Below, in pieces: positions 1-6,431 of a stretch of 6,723 nt of DNA; position 1 is the first letter of the stretch, and each line of letters begins with the position of its first letter. The position numbers and the translations under genes are program-made. The notes under the pieces are model-generated. The model ran no database searches. It was not told where the DNA came from and was given only the letters and a program-made list of their open reading frames with translations. The stretch is from an uncultured Balneolaceae bacterium (GTDB lineage Bacteria; Bacteroidota; Rhodothermia; Balneolales; Balneolaceae): positions 1 through 6,723 of the forward strand of contig CALKWT010000117.1 in NCBI GenBank assembly GCA_938003885.1, read 5' to 3'.

Positions 1-1178
1 ACATCATACCCATTGCGATCGCGCCCATCATTCTCACCATTATTTTTGATTCCCGTGTCGGGCTGATGGCTACCATCGCTTTGGCCATCATCACGGGTGT
101 GATTCATGATTATAACTTTGAATATATGGTATCTACCATCTCCGCCTGCAGTCTTGGAGTATTCTCAGTACGCGATATTAAAAAAAGATCGCAATTCTTC
201 TTCGTTACACCTGGTGTAGTTTTTGTAACCTATGTTGCGGTAATTGCAGGTTTCGGCCTTGCGCGATTTACCGGTTGGGAACAGTTTCTGAACGATCTCT
301 TTTTTATAGCGGTCAATTCGATTTTTATTCTGTTTACCTATCCGCTGATGTTGCTCTTTGAAAAGCTCTTCAAGATCACCACAGACTTTACGCTTATTGA
401 GTTAGCAGATACCAATCTGCCGCTGATGAAAGAGCTGATGAATAAGGCGCCGGGTACATTTCATCATAGTCTGCAGGTGGCCAATTTGGCGGAATCGGCA
501 GCCTCAGATATCGGTGCCAATGCACTGCTCTGCCGGGTGGGTGCCATGTATCACGATATCGGTAAAATGGTAAAACCCTCCTATTTCATAGAAAATCAGA
601 ATAAAGAGAATGAACATGACAAGCTTAAACCCCGGATGAGTGCACTTGTCATCAAAGCCCATGTTTCTGAAGGAGTCAAAATAGCCAATCAATACAATCT
701 TCCTGATGTTATTATTGATTTTATCCGCACGCATCACGGTACATCCCTCATCAGATATTTCTATTCAAAAGCGATGGAAGCTTCCGGGGAAGAGGAGATC
801 GCCGATGAGGATTTCAGATATGAGGGCCCCATTCCATTCACACCCGAGCAGGGGATTCTGATGCTGGCAGATGGTGTGGAAGCCTCCTGCCGCTCGATGA
901 AAAATACAAGCTACAGCAAGCTGGAAAATCGGGTAAACCGGATCATAGATGATCATATCAGTGATGGCCAGTTAAGCAACTGTCCGCTTACCTTCCGTCA
1001 GATACAGATCATCAAGGAGTCTTTTCTGCGTATATTAAAGGGGGTCTACCATACTCGAATTGAGTATCCCGATGCTGAAGAAAGCCTTCCTGAAAAGTCG
1101 GATCCGGTCAACCCTGCTGGCATAGGCATTCCGGAAGAGAGTGAGCCGGATCCTCAAGAAAACAGGGTAGATGGATAA
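1..1178 (+). CDS. pgpH: 7TM-HD family cyclic-di-AMP phosphodiesterase, C-terminal part (5' end outside window)
   Basis: The frame is open from the first bases of the window (codons from position 3 read IIPIAIAPIILTIIFDSRVG), so the ATG at 66 is internal and the true start lies upstream. Numbering from that ATG, hydrophobic segments run to about residue 102, the last membrane helices of the 7TMR-HD architecture. A cytoplasmic HD domain follows at about 125-320. Its metal-ligand residues all appear: H133/H134 (GTFHHS), H163-D164 (YHDIGK), H199 (AHVSEG), H223/H224 (THHGT) and D269 (LADGVEAS). This is the pattern of PgpH/YqfF proteins, which hydrolyse c-di-AMP to pApA at the inner face of the membrane. 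The last 35 or so residues form an acidic, proline-rich tail. The stop codon overlaps xerD by 8 nt, implying co-transcription and coupling. Family assignment is confident. The substrate is inferred from characterised homologues, and another nucleotide cannot be excluded. Confidence 0.9.
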   Translation, partial: IIPIAIAPIILTIIFDSRVGLMATIALAIITGVIHDYNFEYMVSTISACSLGVFSVRDIKKRSQFFFVTPGVVFVTYVAVIAGFGLARFTGWEQFLNDLFFIAVNSIFILFTYPLMLLFEKLFKITTDFTLIELADTNLPLMKELMNKAPGTFHHSLQVANLAESAASDIGANALLCRVGAMYHDIGKMVKPSYFIENQNKENEHDKLKPRMSALVIKAHVSEGVKIANQYNLPDVIIDFIRTHHGTSLIRYFYSKAMEASGEEEIADEDFRYEGPIPFTPEQGILMLADGVEASCRSMKNTSYSKLENRVNRIIDDHISDGQLSNCPLTFRQIQIIKESFLRILKGVYHTRIEYPDAEESLPEKSDPVNPAGIGIPEESEPDPQENRVDG

Positions 1179-2082
1179 TTTTGACCATCTTCTGAAGCAG
1201 TACCTCTTATTCGTAAAAGTGGAAAAAGGACTTGCAGAAAACTCGGCTCTCTCCTACGAAAATGACCTCAGGAGATATCTGGCATTTATTCAACAGGAGA
1301 TGAAGATTCGCGAAGTAGAGGGGATCTCACTCCGCCATATCGAAATTTATCTGGCGGAGCTGACCGGCATGGGCCTTGCCCCCTCTACTATCGCCAGAAA
1401 CATATCAAGTATTCGGAAATTTCATGAATTTGCAGTGGTTGAGCGTTATGCTCCCTCAAATCCCTCAGAGCTTGTAGAGTTACCCCGACAAGCTGCCAAG
1501 CTGCCCGAAGTTCTGAATACAGCAGAAATCGAAAAGATATTGAGCCAGCCTGATCAGACCTGCAGCGCAGGCATACGAGACTACGCAATCCTGGAAACCC
1601 TCTATGCGACAGGGATGAGGGTCAGTGAACTCATCACCATGGAAATGGATAACCTCTTCTTTGAGGCGGGTTTTATACGTGTAATCGGGAAAGGCAATAA
1701 AGAGCGCCTCATCCCTGTGGGTCAAATCGCTCAAAAAGCAATTGAACATTACCTGACTCTTTCTCGGCCGGAATTCTTGCAGAAAAAGAACGAAGATCAA
1801 TCCGAAAACAAGCTATTTCTCAATCAGAGAGGAAGGCCTCTCTCCCGTATGTCTATCTGGAATATTGTAAAGAAGTATGCGGAGAAAGCGGGAATTGAAA
1901 AAAATGTCTATCCACACATCTTCCGCCACTCGTTTGCCACCCACCTCCTGGAGGGAGGGGCTGGCCTGCGCGCGGTTCAGGAGATGCTGGGACACTCTTC
2001 GATCAATACGACTGAAATCTACACCCACGTAGATCGTACTCTTCTGCATCAGATTCATAAAGAATTCCATCCGCGGGCGTAG
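1171..2082 (+). CDS. xerD: Site-specific tyrosine recombinase XerD
   Basis: This 303-residue protein is close to the usual XerD length of about 298. The N-terminal SAM-like core-binding domain covers roughly residues 3-90 and the catalytic domain about 110-295. All six catalytic positions are visible: R150 (ATGMRVSEL), K174 (GKGNKERL), H249 and R252 (PHIFRHSFATHLL), H275 (LGHSS) and nucleophile Y284 (TTEIYTHV). Their spacing matches the E. coli enzyme. The C-terminal ending HPRA favours XerD over XerC. With XerC and FtsK it would resolve chromosome dimers at dif during division; XerC and dif are not in the window. The ATG at 1171 sits inside the end of the upstream phosphodiesterase gene (ATGGATAA, 8-nt overlap), with only a weak purine stretch (CAGGG) before it, so translational coupling is likely. 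No sign of a mobile-element integrase context (no att repeats, no phage genes). Confidence 0.93.
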   Translation: MDNFDHLLKQYLLFVKVEKGLAENSALSYENDLRRYLAFIQQEMKIREVEGISLRHIEIYLAELTGMGLAPSTIARNISSIRKFHEFAVVERYAPSNPSELVELPRQAAKLPEVLNTAEIEKILSQPDQTCSAGIRDYAILETLYATGMRVSELITMEMDNLFFEAGFIRVIGKGNKERLIPVGQIAQKAIEHYLTLSRPEFLQKKNEDQSENKLFLNQRGRPLSRMSIWNIVKKYAEKAGIEKNVYPHIFRHSFATHLLEGGAGLRAVQEMLGHSSINTTEIYTHVDRTLLHQIHKEFHPRA

Positions 2083-2086
2083 GATC

Positions 2087-2203
2087 ATGGCAGAGTTACT
2101 GATTCTAAACCTCGCTGTTGGAGATACTCATAGCACTGTCAAATTCCCGGAAGCCATTTCCGGATTCAAGCCTGGATTTTTATTATCAAATAGGAGATCA
2201 TAG
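2087..2203 (+). CDS. Possible 38-residue small ORF between xerD and xseA
   Basis: An ATG at 2087, 4 nt after the xerD stop, opens a frame that ends with TAG at 2201-2203, 4 nt before the preferred xseA start. The product would begin MAELLILNLAVGDTH and end FLLSNRRS. I do not recognise it. It has no clear domain, no signal peptide and only a poor ribosome-binding sequence (AGGATC). The tight fit between its neighbours is suggestive of a coupled small gene or leader peptide, because otherwise this is 125 nt of non-coding spacer in a compact operon. The AGGAG used by xseA lies inside its last codons. Chance is a real alternative for a frame this short. Confidence 0.2.
   Translation: MAELLILNLAVGDTHSTVKFPEAISGFKPGFLLSNRRS
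2147..2163. repeat. Short inverted repeat between xerD and xseA
   Basis: CCGGAA (2147-2152) and TTCCGG (2158-2163) are perfect 6-nt arms around a GCCAT loop. The hairpin has no adjacent T-run, so it does not read as an intrinsic terminator. It lies about 45 nt before the xseA start, where it could affect mRNA stability or xseA translation. That role is inference only. Confidence 0.3.
2192..2196 (+). promoter_or_regulatory. Ribosome binding site deciding the xseA start
   Basis: AGGAG lies 11 nt before the ATG at 2208, a slightly long but workable spacing. It is the clearest Shine-Dalgarno sequence that precedes a real gene in this window. It supports starting xseA at 2208 rather than at the upstream in-frame TTG at 2118, which has no comparable site and would add 30 residues unlike the family N-terminus. 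Confidence 0.55.
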
Positions 2204-2207
2204 CTGC

Positions 2208-3536
2208 ATGCAAGGTCAATTTCATTTTACATCCGGCATACCGGGGGTCTCTGAACTAACTAATCAGATTAAATCTCTCCTGGAAAGCAATTTTCAGAAT
2301 GTGCTTGTGGAGGGGGAGCTCAGTAATATGAAGGAGAGCAGAAACGGGCACCTCTATTTCACGATCAAAGACAGTGATGCACAACTTCCCTGCGTGATGT
2401 GGAGCTCTACACGGATGCGGATCGCCTCGGAAATCCGGGACGGACAGCAGCTCATCTTAGGGGGAGATCTCCAGCTCTATCCCCCTCACGGCAGATATCA
2501 GCTGATTGTTTCGATGGTGGAGCAGGCAGGAAGAGGGCGGCTTCAGCAAAAATTTGAGGAACTGAAACAGAAACTCGAAAAAGAGGGACTCTTCAGGGAA
2601 GAGATTAAGAAGCCTCTGCCCGCCTTTCCTATGAGGGTGGGGATTGTTACTTCCGCCACCGGAGCGGCATTCCACGACATCAGAGATACTTTTGAAAGAC
2701 GGTGGCCTGCAGCTACTCTTTATCTGCACCATGCATCTGTTCAGGGTGTACAGGCTGCGGGTGAAATTGCGGATGCGATACAGTTTTTTTCTGATCAGGA
2801 AGACCCCGTAGATCTGCTGATTGTAGGCCGGGGAGGCGGGTCGCTGGAGGACCTGTGGCCGTTTAATGAAGAAATTGTAGCCAGAGCGATCTTCAACTGC
2901 AAAATTCCGCTGATCAGTGCTGTGGGCCATGAGGTGGATTTTACAATTTCCGACTTTGTTGCGGATCTCCGGGCTGCTACCCCAACCCAGGCAGTCATTC
3001 TGGCCACCCCCGATATCAACGAGCTCCGATATCTTATTGAAGAATATACATCCGGCATAGAAAAAACAGTGCGGCAGAAAATTCAATATTACAAGGAGTA
3101 TACTCATCGCCTGGCCTGGTCTCATGCTCTGCTGGCTGTGCAGGACAAAATAAAATATTATCGTACACATACTACCAGCCTTACCGAGACCCTCCGACCT
3201 CTTTTTAAAAGCACCCTGCGGGAGAGGGAATATCATCTTACAACGCTTCAGTCCCAGCTTATCGGGATGGATCCTGCCCGAAAAATAGATCGCCAACAGG
3301 CCACAACTGAGCAGCTGGCCATTCGGCTTACCCACACTTTTCAAGATCTTTTGCAGAGGAAATCACTCCACCTGCAAGCCCTCCAATCTGCTCTGGCGGA
3401 ACGGAACCCTAAATCTCCCCTGGAAAAAGGATACACCCGTATTATACAGGATGGGAAATGGATAAAGAGCAGCAAGCAGTATAAATCAGAGTATACAGTG
3501 CAGATCGAGTGGCATGACGGAACAGTGAGCCGCTGA
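2208..3536 (+). CDS. xseA: Exodeoxyribonuclease VII large subunit
   Basis: The product is 442 residues from the preferred ATG, normal for XseA. An N-terminal OB-fold covers about residues 8-105, with VEGELSN and GHLYFTIKD typical of the family. The catalytic domain spans about 125-340 and shows the hallmark blocks GIVTSATGAAFHDI (145-158), GRGGGSLEDLW (207-217), GHEVDFT (240-246) and DLRAATPTQA (253-262). A helical C-terminal region follows and ends with the family motif NPKSPLEKGYTRI. With several XseB small subunits the enzyme degrades single-stranded DNA to oligonucleotides in the cytoplasm and acts in repair. The gene starts 125 nt after xerD, on the same strand. No xseB-like frame follows: only 37 nt separate its stop from the kinase gene. 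Identification is firm; the start is moderately sure. Confidence 0.93.
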   Translation: MQGQFHFTSGIPGVSELTNQIKSLLESNFQNVLVEGELSNMKESRNGHLYFTIKDSDAQLPCVMWSSTRMRIASEIRDGQQLILGGDLQLYPPHGRYQLIVSMVEQAGRGRLQQKFEELKQKLEKEGLFREEIKKPLPAFPMRVGIVTSATGAAFHDIRDTFERRWPAATLYLHHASVQGVQAAGEIADAIQFFSDQEDPVDLLIVGRGGGSLEDLWPFNEEIVARAIFNCKIPLISAVGHEVDFTISDFVADLRAATPTQAVILATPDINELRYLIEEYTSGIEKTVRQKIQYYKEYTHRLAWSHALLAVQDKIKYYRTHTTSLTETLRPLFKSTLREREYHLTTLQSQLIGMDPARKIDRQQATTEQLAIRLTHTFQDLLQRKSLHLQALQSALAERNPKSPLEKGYTRIIQDGKWIKSSKQYKSEYTVQIEWHDGTVSR

Positions 3537-3544
3537 CCATCCAC

Positions 3545-3559
3545 ACCGGGTCACCCGGT
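3545..3559. repeat. Perfect 15-nt inverted repeat upstream of the kinase gene
   Basis: ACCGGGTCACCCGGT reads the same on both strands apart from the central base. It sits between the xseA stop (3536) and the kinase ATG (3574), so it could be an operator or an mRNA hairpin close to the kinase start. No run of T follows, which argues against an intrinsic terminator. Its core GGGTCACCC recurs as the reverse complement at 5867-5875, just past the response regulator. Confidence 0.55.
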
Positions 3560-3573
3560 TAAACCAGTTACCT

Positions 3574-4998
3574 ATGAACACCCTGATTGTCGGACATAAA
3601 CCCCAATTGAGAAAGTTGATCGGAACCGCCCTGCAGCGGCGTAACTTTTTCTATCTTGAGACAGATCCTTCGAAAGAAGGTTTAGATCTCATAGGACGGT
3701 ATGATCTTTCACTCATCATTCTAAGTGATTATTCGGAAGAGGCTCTCTGGTTCTGCAAGCAGGTCAGAAACATGAAAAATGGCTGGCGATACACCATCTA
3801 TGCAGTCATTGAACAGGATGAAACCGAGCACCTGCCCCTTCTTCTGGAAGCGGGTATTGATCAGTATATTATCGAGTCCCTGTTTAATGAACAGCGCCTT
3901 GATATCCGCCTCTCCTTTGCAGAAAGGCTGTCCCAGAGTAAGAGAGATCAATTTCTGACCGGACAGCAGCTAAAGGAAAGTGAGGCGATGGCACGCAGCA
4001 TTCTGGACACAACTGTGGATGCCATTATAACCATTGATGATCAGGCAATTATTAAATCGTATAACATCTCCGCTGAAAGGCTTTTCCTATATACCCCCGA
4101 CGAGGTCTTGGGTAAGAATGTGAAAATTTTGATGCCTGAACCCTATCGAAGAGAACATGATGATTACATTCAGAACTACCATAATACCGGTAATAAGAAG
4201 ATTATCGGAATTGGCAGGGAAGTGATGGGCCGGCGGAAGGATGGTTCCACTTTCCCTATGTATCTTGCCGTCAGTGAAGTCAATGTTAACAATCAGCGGA
4301 TCTATACCGGTATCATCCGGGACATCACGGAAAATCGCAGACTGGAGCAGGAAGTTCTGCGAATCAGTGAACATGAGCGCCACAGGATCGGTCAGGACCT
4401 GCACGACGGCCTTGGGCAGATGCTGACTGGAATTACCCTTATTAATAAAAGTATTTTCAAGAAGTTGGAAGAGCAAGAGCATCCTTTAGCGTCCAATGTT
4501 GAGGAGGTGACGGGACTGTTAAAAGAAGCGGATGAATTTGCCAGGGGACTCTCAAGAAATCTGATACCGGTAGAGCTGGAAAGCAATGGCCTCATTGCTG
4601 CACTCCACCGGTTGATACAGAATGCCAAAAGACTTTTCAATATCGAATGTTCCCTTGAAAATCCGCTACAGATCCACTTTAGCGATCCGACGGCGGCAAC
4701 ACATCTATTCAGAATTATTCAGGAAGCGACCAGTAACGCAGTGAAGCATGGAGATGCCTCGAACGTCAGGATTTTGATGGATTGTGATGATTCCCGACTG
4801 ATTATCCGGATTGAGGATAACGGAAGTGGATTTTCCGATACGTGGGATACTCACAAGGGGCTTGGTGTCCGGATCATGAAATTCCGTTCCCGGCTAATCG
4901 GGGCTACCCTTGATATCACGGACAGTCCAATGGGCGGTGCAGCCATTGTAATCACCCTGCTTAAGGTAAGGGCCAATTATTCAATTATAGGTGAATAG
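3574..4998 (+). CDS. Soluble sensor histidine kinase: degenerate receiver, FixL-like PAS, HisKA_3, HATPase
   Basis: The protein has 474 residues and no membrane segment, so it should be cytoplasmic. Residues 1-120 look like a receiver fold that lacks the usual acidic pair (VGHKP at 5-10), has S51-D52 rather than D directly after the third strand, and has E101 where the conserved lysine belongs. Residues 138-252 form a PAS domain close to FixL (ILMPEP, EHDDY, IIGIGRE, RRKDGSTFPM, GIIRDITE). H195 aligns with the FixL heme ligand (BjFixL H200) and R215 with BjFixL R220. The HisKA_3 dimerisation region follows, with phosphoacceptor H277 (RIGQDLHDGLGQ). The HATPase has its N-box at 384-392 (EATSNAVKH), G1 at 415-420 (DNGSGF) and G2 at 429-435 (GLGVRIM). 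This is the NarX/DesK-like kinase class that pairs with NarL-type regulators, and one lies downstream. The start has no clear Shine-Dalgarno sequence. Kinase class is sure; heme binding is inferred. Confidence 0.9.
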   Translation: MNTLIVGHKPQLRKLIGTALQRRNFFYLETDPSKEGLDLIGRYDLSLIILSDYSEEALWFCKQVRNMKNGWRYTIYAVIEQDETEHLPLLLEAGIDQYIIESLFNEQRLDIRLSFAERLSQSKRDQFLTGQQLKESEAMARSILDTTVDAIITIDDQAIIKSYNISAERLFLYTPDEVLGKNVKILMPEPYRREHDDYIQNYHNTGNKKIIGIGREVMGRRKDGSTFPMYLAVSEVNVNNQRIYTGIIRDITENRRLEQEVLRISEHERHRIGQDLHDGLGQMLTGITLINKSIFKKLEEQEHPLASNVEEVTGLLKEADEFARGLSRNLIPVELESNGLIAALHRLIQNAKRLFNIECSLENPLQIHFSDPTAATHLFRIIQEATSNAVKHGDASNVRILMDCDDSRLIIRIEDNGSGFSDTWDTHKGLGVRIMKFRSRLIGATLDITDSPMGGAAIVITLLKVRANYSIIGE

Positions 4999-5123
4999 GA
5001 TTTCCAGCTTTTAGAACCATGTCGCTGAAGTTGCCCGGGATGCACTCGCTTTTCTATCGTTTCCCTTGTTAATTTCAAGCGGTCTTCTTTCATTAATAGA
5101 TCTGTAATAAAACAGAGATTCAT

Positions 5124-5786
5124 ATGGCTTCAAACAGAAGAATATATATCGTAGACGATCACCCATTGATGCGGAAGGGCCTGGCCTTAACCATCGACAA
5201 TGAGCCTGGATTCGACGTCTGCGGACAGGCAGAAAGTGCTGAGATTGCTCTTGATGAAATATTGGCTACCCGACCCGATGCAGCAGTCGTTGATATCTCA
5301 CTGCCTGGAATGAACGGTATTGAATTCATTAAAAATATTCTGCATCAGATGCCCGACCTGAAGATCCTTGTGGTTTCCAGGCATGATGAAGAGTTATATG
5401 CAGAAAGAGCATTGCGGGCAGGCGCCAAAGGCTATCTTATGAAACTAGAAGCCACCGAAACCCTGTTGACTGCCCTTCGGCAGATACTCGATGGGGGAAT
5501 CTATCTAAGTCAGAGCGTCAGCAATAAGATCCTGCTAAAAGTGGCCTCCGGAAACAAGCCTGAAACAGATAATCCCCTGGATCATTTAAGCGACAGGGAG
5601 CTGGAGGTTTTTGAGCTGACCGGAAAAGGATTATCAACCAGAGAGATTGCTTTGAAGCTGCACATCTCTATTAAAACTGTAGAGTCCCACCGCGCAAATA
5701 TTAAAGAGAAACTACAGCTCTCCAGTTCAACCGAGATGATGCGTCATGCCATCCGGTGGGTCGAAGATACCACGGGAAATAGTTAA
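5124..5786 (+). CDS. NarL/FixJ-family response regulator (receiver plus LuxR-type HTH)
   Basis: At 220 residues this is the standard length of the family. The receiver (about 5-122) is complete: acidic pair D11-D12 (IVDDHPL), phosphoacceptor D57 (AVVDISLPGMNG), S85 at the switch Thr/Ser position and K107 (GYLMK). The LuxR-type HTH occupies about 153-212, with LSDRELEVFELTGKG and the recognition-helix region IKTVESHRANIKEKL. Phosphorylation would promote dimerisation and DNA binding. The HisKA_3 kinase 125 nt upstream is the obvious partner, since these kinase and regulator classes co-occur. The 125-nt gap (4999-5123) holds no gene or promoter I can defend. A weak purine stretch (CAGAG) precedes the ATG. 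The target genes are unknown; the convergent DUF805 gene and the downstream lipoprotein gene are not obviously controlled by it. Confidence 0.93.
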   Translation: MASNRRIYIVDDHPLMRKGLALTIDNEPGFDVCGQAESAEIALDEILATRPDAAVVDISLPGMNGIEFIKNILHQMPDLKILVVSRHDEELYAERALRAGAKGYLMKLEATETLLTALRQILDGGIYLSQSVSNKILLKVASGNKPETDNPLDHLSDRELEVFELTGKGLSTREIALKLHISIKTVESHRANIKEKLQLSSSTEMMRHAIRWVEDTTGNS

Positions 5787-5812
5787 CGCACCTCGTTTTA
5801 TTTGAGAATGGA

Positions 5813-5838
5813 TGCCGGGCTACCCATGAAACCCGGCA
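5813..5838. repeat. Inverted repeat after the response regulator
   Basis: TGCCGGG (5813-5819) and CCCGGCA (5832-5838) form perfect 7-nt arms around a 12-nt loop. The element lies 27 nt past the regulator stop, where a transcript-ending or 3'-stabilising hairpin is expected. No T-run follows in either direction, so I do not call it an intrinsic terminator. Confidence 0.45.
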
Positions 5839-5866
5839 CGATGAGACCCCTTCCGGGTGCTTTACT

Positions 5867-5875
5867 GGGTGACCC
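5867..5875. repeat. Short palindrome GGGTGACCC, complementary to the core upstream of the kinase
   Basis: GGGTGACCC is the exact reverse complement of GGGTCACCC at 3548-3556. Counting flanking bases, 5864-5875 can pair with 3548-3559 over 12 positions, one of them G-U. It could be a second copy of an operator or a dispersed small palindrome; a chance match is also possible. Confidence 0.35.
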
Positions 5876-5928
5876 CCCTTGGAGTTGATAAAGAGGCCCG
5901 GAAAAGAGATGGCCGGCTTTCGTTAAAG

Positions 5929-5938
5929 ATCCCGGGAT
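5929..5938. repeat. Perfect 10-nt palindrome next to the DUF805 stop
   Basis: ATCCCGGGAT is self-complementary and lies 5 nt beyond the end of the minus-strand DUF805 gene. It closes the run of GC-rich dyads that fills the convergent spacer 5787-5943, which otherwise holds nothing recognisable. A role in ending either transcript is conceivable, but the classical T-tract is missing. Confidence 0.3.
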
Positions 5939-5943
5939 ACCGG

Positions 5944-6303
5944 TTACACACTTGCAAATGATTTAGGGTTAGGACCGTACTGATTAGGCCCTGCATCTCC
6001 CTCTTTCGCATAGAAGTAGATCAATATGATCCATCCGATGAGAGGAATCAAACCTAAGAGAAGAAACCACCCCGATTTCCCGATATCATGCATTCTCCTC
6101 ACTCCGACGGCTATACTTGGAATGATAATCGCAAGACTAAACAGTGAGCTTATCAGGTCCAGGCCTAAAATTCCGAGCAGAATCGATATTAGAAAGTTCA
6201 CCCCCGCAAATATCCAGAACTCTTTTCGACGGGCACGCCCTTCAAATTCGATAAATTTTTGAAATGGTATGACGTACCACTCTTTGACTTCATTAAAATC
6301 CAT
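5944..6303 (-). CDS. DUF805 family small inner-membrane protein
   Basis: The 119-residue product carries the family signatures: an N-terminal YVIPFQKFIEFEGRARRKEFW block, RRMHDIGKSGWFLLL in the middle (69-83), and a C-terminal glycine/asparagine tail with NQYGPNP. Three or four hydrophobic segments lie at about 29-48, 50-68 and 79-98, so it should sit in the cytoplasmic membrane. DUF805 proteins (for example E. coli YhaH and YhaI) have no established function that I can name. The gene runs convergent to the response regulator and divergent from the lipoprotein gene, so it is transcribed alone here. No Shine-Dalgarno sequence precedes the ATG. A TTG/TAnnTTTG-like promoter lies about 70-100 nt upstream. 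Family membership is confident. Confidence 0.9.
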   Translation of the reverse strand: MDFNEVKEWYVIPFQKFIEFEGRARRKEFWIFAGVNFLISILLGILGLDLISSLFSLAIIIPSIAVGVRRMHDIGKSGWFLLLGLIPLIGWIILIYFYAKEGDAGPNQYGPNPKSFASV

Positions 6304-6331
6304 GCTATTCAGTATTAGGTTTAGGTTGAGG

Positions 6332-6354
6332 ATTGTTTTAACATGTTTAACAAT
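6332..6354. repeat. AT-rich inverted repeat in the DUF805 leader
   Basis: ATTGTT (6332-6337) and AACAAT (6349-6354) are perfect 6-nt arms. Between them lies a second small palindrome, AACATGTT (6340-6347), almost but not exactly concentric. It falls between the predicted minus-strand promoter and the DUF805 start, where an operator would act. The AT-rich context makes chance dyads common. Confidence 0.3.
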
Positions 6355-6369
6355 TTAATACGTGAAGTT

Positions 6370-6400
6370 CAACTATAGTGATTCATTTATCTGTAAACAA
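6370..6400 (-). promoter_or_regulatory. Possible Bacteroidota-type promoter for the DUF805 gene
   Basis: On the minus strand TTG (complement of 6398-6400) is followed after 20 nt by TATAGTTG (complement of 6370-6377). This matches the Bacteroidota pattern TTG, 19-21 nt, TAnnTTTG at all but one defined base. A start near 6363 would give a leader of about 60 nt before the ATG at 6303. The sequence fit is good, but the region is AT-rich and the host phylum is itself inferred. Confidence 0.4.
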
Positions 6401-6431
6401 TTCTTTTTTATCTGATTCTTTTAACAACTGA

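Noticed and set aside
66..68. ATG at 66 as the start of the HD-domain gene
   Set aside because: The same frame is open upstream to the window edge and encodes a typical transmembrane stretch of the family, so this Met is internal.
1171..2082. Phage or integron integrase
   Set aside because: Length, full Xer motif set, HPRA ending and housekeeping neighbours identify XerD. No attachment repeats or phage genes are present.
2118..2207. N-terminal extension of XseA from an in-frame TTG at 2118
   Set aside because: The added 30 residues do not resemble the XseA N-terminus, and AGGAG before the ATG at 2208 gives a better start.
2457..3344. Long open frame (295 codons) on the minus strand
   Set aside because: It lies wholly opposite xseA, whose conserved motifs prove the plus frame is real. 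The antisense product is rich in Cys, Phe and Arg runs with no domain I recognise.
3545..3559. Intrinsic terminator for xseA
   Set aside because: The hairpin is followed by TAAACCAG rather than a T-run, and it sits only 14 nt before the kinase ATG.
4241..4426. Small plus-strand frame inside the kinase gene
   Set aside because: It overlaps the PAS and HisKA_3 coding sequence in another frame and has no domain or ribosome site of its own.
6026..6262. Plus-strand 78-codon frame opposite the DUF805 gene
   Set aside because: It is antisense to a clearly conserved DUF805 sequence and shows no recognisable features.
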